Below, piece after piece: positions 5,101-6,880 of a stretch of DNA of 6,880 nucleotides. Under the pieces are notes generated by a model. The model saw only the letters and a list, made by a program, of their open reading frames with translations. It searched no databases and had not been told where the DNA came from. This stretch comes from Syntrophobacterales bacterium (GTDB lineage Bacteria; Desulfobacterota; Desulfobaccia; Desulfobaccales; 0-14-0-80-60-11): contig JAGVPN010000403.1 in the NCBI GenBank assembly GCA_020052215.1, forward strand, positions 1 to 6,880, given 5' to 3'. Position 1 is the stretch's first letter; the number at the start of each line of letters is the position of its first letter. A program made the translations under genes and the position numbers.

Positions 5101-6880
5101 GGCATGATCGTCATTGAGCGGGAATCGGTGGCCCAAAAGCGCGGCGCCCGGGTCTACTCCTACATTGCCGGGGTCGGCGCCAGCAATAACGACCGGGGTA
5201 TGGTGGAGAGCGTCGCCGAGACCCAGAAGATCGCCATTAACGCCGGTTTCGAGGACGCCAATTACGGCCCGGAAATGGTGGACCTGGTGGAATGCCACGC
5301 CACCGCCACCGTACAGGGGGACCTGGAGGAAATCCGCGCCCTCAAGAGCTTTTACTCCAACGGCCGCAGGATTATGCTGAGCTCCTTTAAGTCCCAGATC
5401 GGCCACTGCCTGGGGGCCTCGGGCATCAATAACCTGATCCGGGGCGTCATGGCCCTGCAAACCGGGGTCTTCCCCCCCACCCTGAACTATCATACCCCCG
5501 ATTCCGAGATTGACATGGAACGCTGGGGCTTCCAGGTAATTCCCCAACCGGAAGCCTGGCCTAGACCGGCAAATCAGCCCCGGCGGCTCCAGATAAATGC
5601 CTTCGGGTTCGGCGGCGCTAATTTCGTGGTGCACGTGGAAGAATGTCTCAACGGCGCCGGAGTAGTGCTGGTTTCGGATCAGCCGCGCCCCCCGGCCGGG
5701 CCGGAAGCGCCGGCGGAGCCGGCCTCATCGGCGCTGATTGAGGGAGTGTCGTTCCTGAGGACTCGGATTTCGGACCTTCCCCATCGACTGGGGGTGGTGG
5801 CGGAAGACGATCAAGAGGCTCGGGAGAAAGTGGCGGCCCTTGATCCCATCACCGCCCCGCTGACCGATAAAACCCTGCGGGGCCTCGCCGCCCAGGGAAT
5901 CTTCGCCGCTCCCGAGGCTGAAGCGCCTGCCCCCCTGGCCCTGGTCTTTGCGGGTCAGGGCACCTATTATCCGGGGATGGGCCGGGACCTCTACAAGTCC
6001 TTCCCCCTGGTCCGCCAGTGGATAGAGCGCATCGCCGCGGTGGCCGACTTCGATCTCCTGGATTTGATGTTCAACTCCCAAGACGAAGACCTGCAAAAGA
6101 CCCGCTGGCAGCAGCCGGCCCTGTTCACCCTGGAATATGCCATGGTGAGCCAGCTTCTCGCCTTGGGGGTCAAGCCCGCAGCCATGGCCGGACACAGCAT
6201 GGGGGAAATCCTGGCGCTGGGCGTGGCCGGGGTCTTTTCCTGGGAAGACGGCTTCCGCATCATCAACCAGCGGGCCCGGTGCATGGACAAGGCCGCGGGC
6301 CTGAGTCTTGACCCCGGCGCCATGATCGCCGTGGATCTGCCCGGGGAGATTTTGCAGCAGAAGCTGGCCCAGCGCCGTAACGTCCATATCACCAATTTCA
6401 ACTCACCCCGGCAAATGGTCCTGGGCGGCGGCACCGATGAAGTCCTGGCCCTCAAGGCCGAACTGGAGCAAGAAGGCTACTGGAATGCCCAACTGCGGGT
6501 GAGCATGGCCTTCCATTCCCCCATCATGGCCGTGATCCGGGAGGAAATGGCAGAGTTCCTCGCGGACCTCGAACTCCATCCGCCCCAGATCCCGGTGATC
6601 TCCAATACCACCAGGCATCCTTACCCGGATGATCCCGGGGCCATCAGGAAGATGTTGCTGGATCACCTGGAGAATCCGGTCCATTGGCAGCAAAATGTCG
6701 AAACCCTGTGGCAAGACTACGGAGTGCGCACCTTTGTGGAGGTAGGACCGAAAAACACCCTGTGCAACCTCATTGTCGATACTTTTGAGCAAGCCCGGTG
6801 TATCCATACCTCCTTCCCCGAAACTGAGGTATATGCTTTCCGGGCCGCGGCGGCTCAGCTCTACGCCCTGGGCTGTGTGC
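2176..6880 (+). CDS. Type I PKS / PUFA-synthase-like megasynthase: tandem NMO(PfaD-like)-KS-AT, C terminus beyond window
   Basis: One frame without stops gives at least 1568 residues and is still open at the right edge. Domains: (1) residues about 10-200, a degenerate nitronate-monooxygenase-like TIM barrel (KGNEAAGLVSGET at 137; GAQGIVFES at 189); (2) about 348-667, an intact FMN barrel of the NMO/PfaD enoyl-reductase family (YPFIQGAMTWISD at 348, EAGGHVG with candidate catalytic His482, LAGGIF at 513, GTAYLAT at 537, EGQFMSGAVAGMI at 642); (3) a basic linker, 669-699; (4) ketosynthase, about 700-1155, with Cys900 in VSAACATSL, His1041 in ECHATAT, Lys1072 and His1077 in KSQIGHCLGASG, and NAFGFGGANF at 1141; (5) acyltransferase, from about 1256, with GQG at 1260, Ser1341 in GHSMGE, Arg1366 and His1447 in AFHS. 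By family, AT loads malonyl units, KS condenses them and the flavin domain reduces enoyl intermediates. Carrier, KR and DH domains should lie downstream. Cytosolic; no signal peptide or membrane segment. Product unknown. Confidence 0.9.
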   Translation, partial: MHLPRANQFLAFVWGPRNVSHTVVDLARLTSSRAIFDLSAMQLPQMATALRAVGATAAKISAHDFMEPELEVFLEESGVKTLWVEYHPDLFPGAPDAFLARLDQLSARCACLPVLGDLDLLHRLIQHHGPVGTVALKGNEAAGLVSGETIGVLYSSTQEMLRQSGRSLDVVIWGGVGTPEAAAAFLATGAQGIVFESLHWQTDLVEINDRVREQIAKLRPEHTTIVGGALGVFCRLFDKGNFPAVKELERYARSLSDGPITAAKRRAFAQHVAEAAVPALASDLDRRQLIPLGPEAAFAQAFVERFGASSAGAIQGFQAEVARLLGNVPATARRFSDSPAARELGTAYPFIQGAMTWISDVPEFALAVAEAGGLPTVALGIRDRRQLETDFSRLRSLMGSRPYAVNLIALAENPYLDEQLAWVEAVRPPFVAIAAGDPAYAVRLREKGIEVIYITGDEGLLRLALEGGVRWLVLEGQEAGGHVGAHSSLTLPQMALELKRREPELFQGRYLVLAGGIFNRETALRAAMLGADAIQIGTAYLATREIVSTGALSRLYQRVILNAAPGATALSGESIGLRVRSLKTPKMEAILALEREFVAGNKDESAFRRQLESLSARSLLIASRGKDQAVGSSLDEETCLKEGQFMSGAVAGMINRVSTIGELHQKLAGGPEKKVVTKLSSSKRKVLRSGSKTKNGRERMAITGMSLVNSLGNTPGEIWENVLALKSGIIEVPLSRWDHSAFYEPRPGAQEKTYCKVGAFQNVNISRKDLNIPPQDFRTMSNATKLTLYLANQAIKDAGIVDSNIPRERIGIIISQNSGESASTLGDLFMGVTARKIVHSLQGLLHLTPEMALEAEKHIKAGYITVDDTTLLGRLNSTAGGFISNRFGFMGPCYSVSAACATSLVAIYTAIQMINNGILDAAVVGGGEENLYPAHFIEFSALGALAGVSGLACPPEASSRPFDSTRDGFVLGEGGGMIVIERESVAQKRGARVYSYIAGVGASNNDRGMVESVAETQKIAINAGFEDANYGPEMVDLVECHATATVQGDLEEIRALKSFYSNGRRIMLSSFKSQIGHCLGASGINNLIRGVMALQTGVFPPTLNYHTPDSEIDMERWGFQVIPQPEAWPRPANQPRRLQINAFGFGGANFVVHVEECLNGAGVVLVSDQPRPPAGPEAPAEPASSALIEGVSFLRTRISDLPHRLGVVAEDDQEAREKVAALDPITAPLTDKTLRGLAAQGIFAAPEAEAPAPLALVFAGQGTYYPGMGRDLYKSFPLVRQWIERIAAVADFDLLDLMFNSQDEDLQKTRWQQPALFTLEYAMVSQLLALGVKPAAMAGHSMGEILALGVAGVFSWEDGFRIINQRARCMDKAAGLSLDPGAMIAVDLPGEILQQKLAQRRNVHITNFNSPRQMVLGGGTDEVLALKAELEQEGYWNAQLRVSMAFHSPIMAVIREEMAEFLADLELHPPQIPVISNTTRHPYPDDPGAIRKMLLDHLENPVHWQQNVETLWQDYGVRTFVEVGPKNTLCNLIVDTFEQARCIHTSFPETEVYAFRAAAAQLYALGCV

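Noticed and set aside
1..6880. CRISPR array, tRNA, rRNA, transposase or phage genes
   Set aside because: I looked for spaced direct repeats, tRNA-like arms and insertion-sequence ends and found none that hold up.

Overview
The window (about 6.9 kb, GC-rich coding DNA with a more AT-rich central spacer) carries two divergently transcribed units. It looks like a Gram-negative bacterium: it has a MacAB-type tripartite efflux adaptor plus ABC ATPase and a large multidomain lipid/polyketide synthase. The C-run/G-run palindromes in the spacer and the overall gene style would fit a Desulfobacterota-like (deltaproteobacterial) genome, but that placement is an inference; no rRNA or other marker is present.

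Left part, minus strand (1-1508): a MacA/HlyD-family periplasmic adaptor (1508 down to 132), followed after 51 nt by the first 26 codons of a MacB-like ABC transporter subunit that runs off the left edge. A near-consensus sigma-70 promoter (TTGACA, 17-nt spacer, CATAAT) lies about 100 bp upstream of macA and points at it.

Central spacer (1509-2175, 667 bp): no convincing gene. It holds the macA promoter, a 95-bp imperfect inverted repeat built of CCCCCTTT/AAAGGGGG hairpins with three tandem 10-bp AATCCCCCTA-type units, a perfect 17-bp palindrome just upstream of a TATAAT promoter pointing right, and a hairpin in the predicted leader of the right-hand gene.

Right part, plus strand (2176 to beyond 6880): one uninterrupted reading frame of at least 1568 codons, still open at the right edge. 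In order it encodes a degenerate nitronate-monooxygenase-like (PfaD-like) TIM barrel, a second intact-looking barrel of the same family, a very basic linker, a ketosynthase with an intact Cys-His-His triad, and an acyltransferase with GHSMGE and AFHS motifs. The part beyond the edge would be expected to hold acyl-carrier and reductive domains. It is an iterative type I PKS / PUFA-synthase-like 'secondary lipid' megasynthase in which the flavin enoyl-reductase-like module sits at the N terminus instead of being a separate downstream protein.

Working model (inference): the megasynthase makes a long-chain lipid or polyketide by decarboxylative condensation of malonyl units; the divergent MacAB-type pump could export it or could be unrelated. 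The points most worth a second look are the tandem barrel with a lost catalytic-His motif in copy 1, a dnaX-type slippery heptamer at the exact reductase/ketosynthase junction, and the palindrome-promoter-hairpin arrangement ahead of the synthase.
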